Below, in pieces: positions 6,575-6,661 of a stretch of DNA of 6,661 nt; position 1 is the stretch's first letter, and each line of letters opens with the position of its first letter. The notes beneath the pieces were generated by a model. It made no database searches, was not told the origin of the DNA, and saw nothing but the letters and a program-made list of their open reading frames with translations. Source of the stretch: Polaribacter sp. (GTDB taxonomy: Bacteria > Bacteroidota > Bacteroidia > Flavobacteriales > Flavobacteriaceae); contig JANQTK010000110.1 in assembly GCA_030731695.1 (NCBI GenBank), forward strand, positions 8,829 to 15,489, given 5' to 3'. A program made the translations under genes and the position numbers.

Positions 6575-6661
6575 TTACCATCCCCCAGAGGCACCACCTC
6601 CACCAAAACTTCCACCTCCAAAACCGCCACCAAAGCCACCTCCGCCAAAAGAACCGCCTGA
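6575..6661 (-). CDS. Glycine-rich C-terminus of a probable TPM-domain (YgcG-like) protein, partial
   Basis: Only the last 28 codons and the TAA stop (6575-6577) are in the window; the gene enters from the right edge. The peptide is a Gly/Phe/Ser tail with repeated GGGF and GGGS units, finishing GGGGASGGW. This ending (GGSFGGGGASG-x-W) is typical of TPM-domain proteins of the YgcG family, which have a signal peptide, a soluble TPM domain, a transmembrane helix and a glycine-rich tail. The catalytic or structural domain is outside the window, so the assignment rests on the tail alone; other glycine-rich membrane or RNA-binding proteins can end in similar repeats. The stop is 5 bp before the ATG of the lipoprotein gene, indicating one transcript. 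Confidence 0.6.
   Translation of the reverse strand, partial: SGGSFGGGGFGGGFGGGSFGGGGASGGW

Overview
The window looks like chromosome from a member of the Bacteroidota, most likely a marine or aquatic Flavobacteriaceae. The DNA is AT-rich, and translation starts lack Shine-Dalgarno sequences and are preceded by A/T-rich leaders. There is a clear Bacteroidota-type promoter (TTTG, 20 bp, TACCTTTG), a FecA-type TonB-dependent receptor, and a lipoprotein whose residues after the lipid-bearing cysteine resemble the Bacteroidota surface-export signal. All proteins are of ordinary chromosomal types; there is no phage, transposase, CRISPR, tRNA or rRNA.

Left part (1-2741, plus strand): a closely spaced run of three genes. 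It starts with aspartate-semialdehyde dehydrogenase (asd, missing only the first few codons), followed after 14 bp by a PaaE-like flavin/NAD/2Fe-2S reductase, and after 21 bp by a LysE-family six-helix exporter. They are probably co-transcribed, with a possible weak internal promoter before the exporter. Asd makes the common precursor of lysine, threonine and methionine and the third gene is of an amino-acid exporter family, so a link is possible but unproven.

Middle (2742-3136): about 395 bp without an intact gene. On the minus strand it holds an 82-codon stop-free frame with no ATG. A 27-codon stretch in another frame overlaps its end and finishes in a Cys-x-x-Cys tail. Together they look like a decayed small gene or a dispersed intergenic element. 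A 10-bp inverted repeat and then a strong intrinsic terminator for the receptor gene follow.

Right part (3137-6661, minus strand): a FecA-like outer-membrane receptor has its own promoter, flanked by two copies of a 15-bp iron-box-like sequence, suggesting metal-dependent repression. After a 346-bp gap come a lipoprotein gene of a probable beta-propeller type and, 5 bp further upstream, the glycine-rich C-terminal end of a probable TPM-domain (YgcG-like) protein cut by the window edge.

I see no convincing new multi-gene system. The items most worth following are the operator arrangement at the receptor promoter and the decayed coding or repeat element at 2760-3060.
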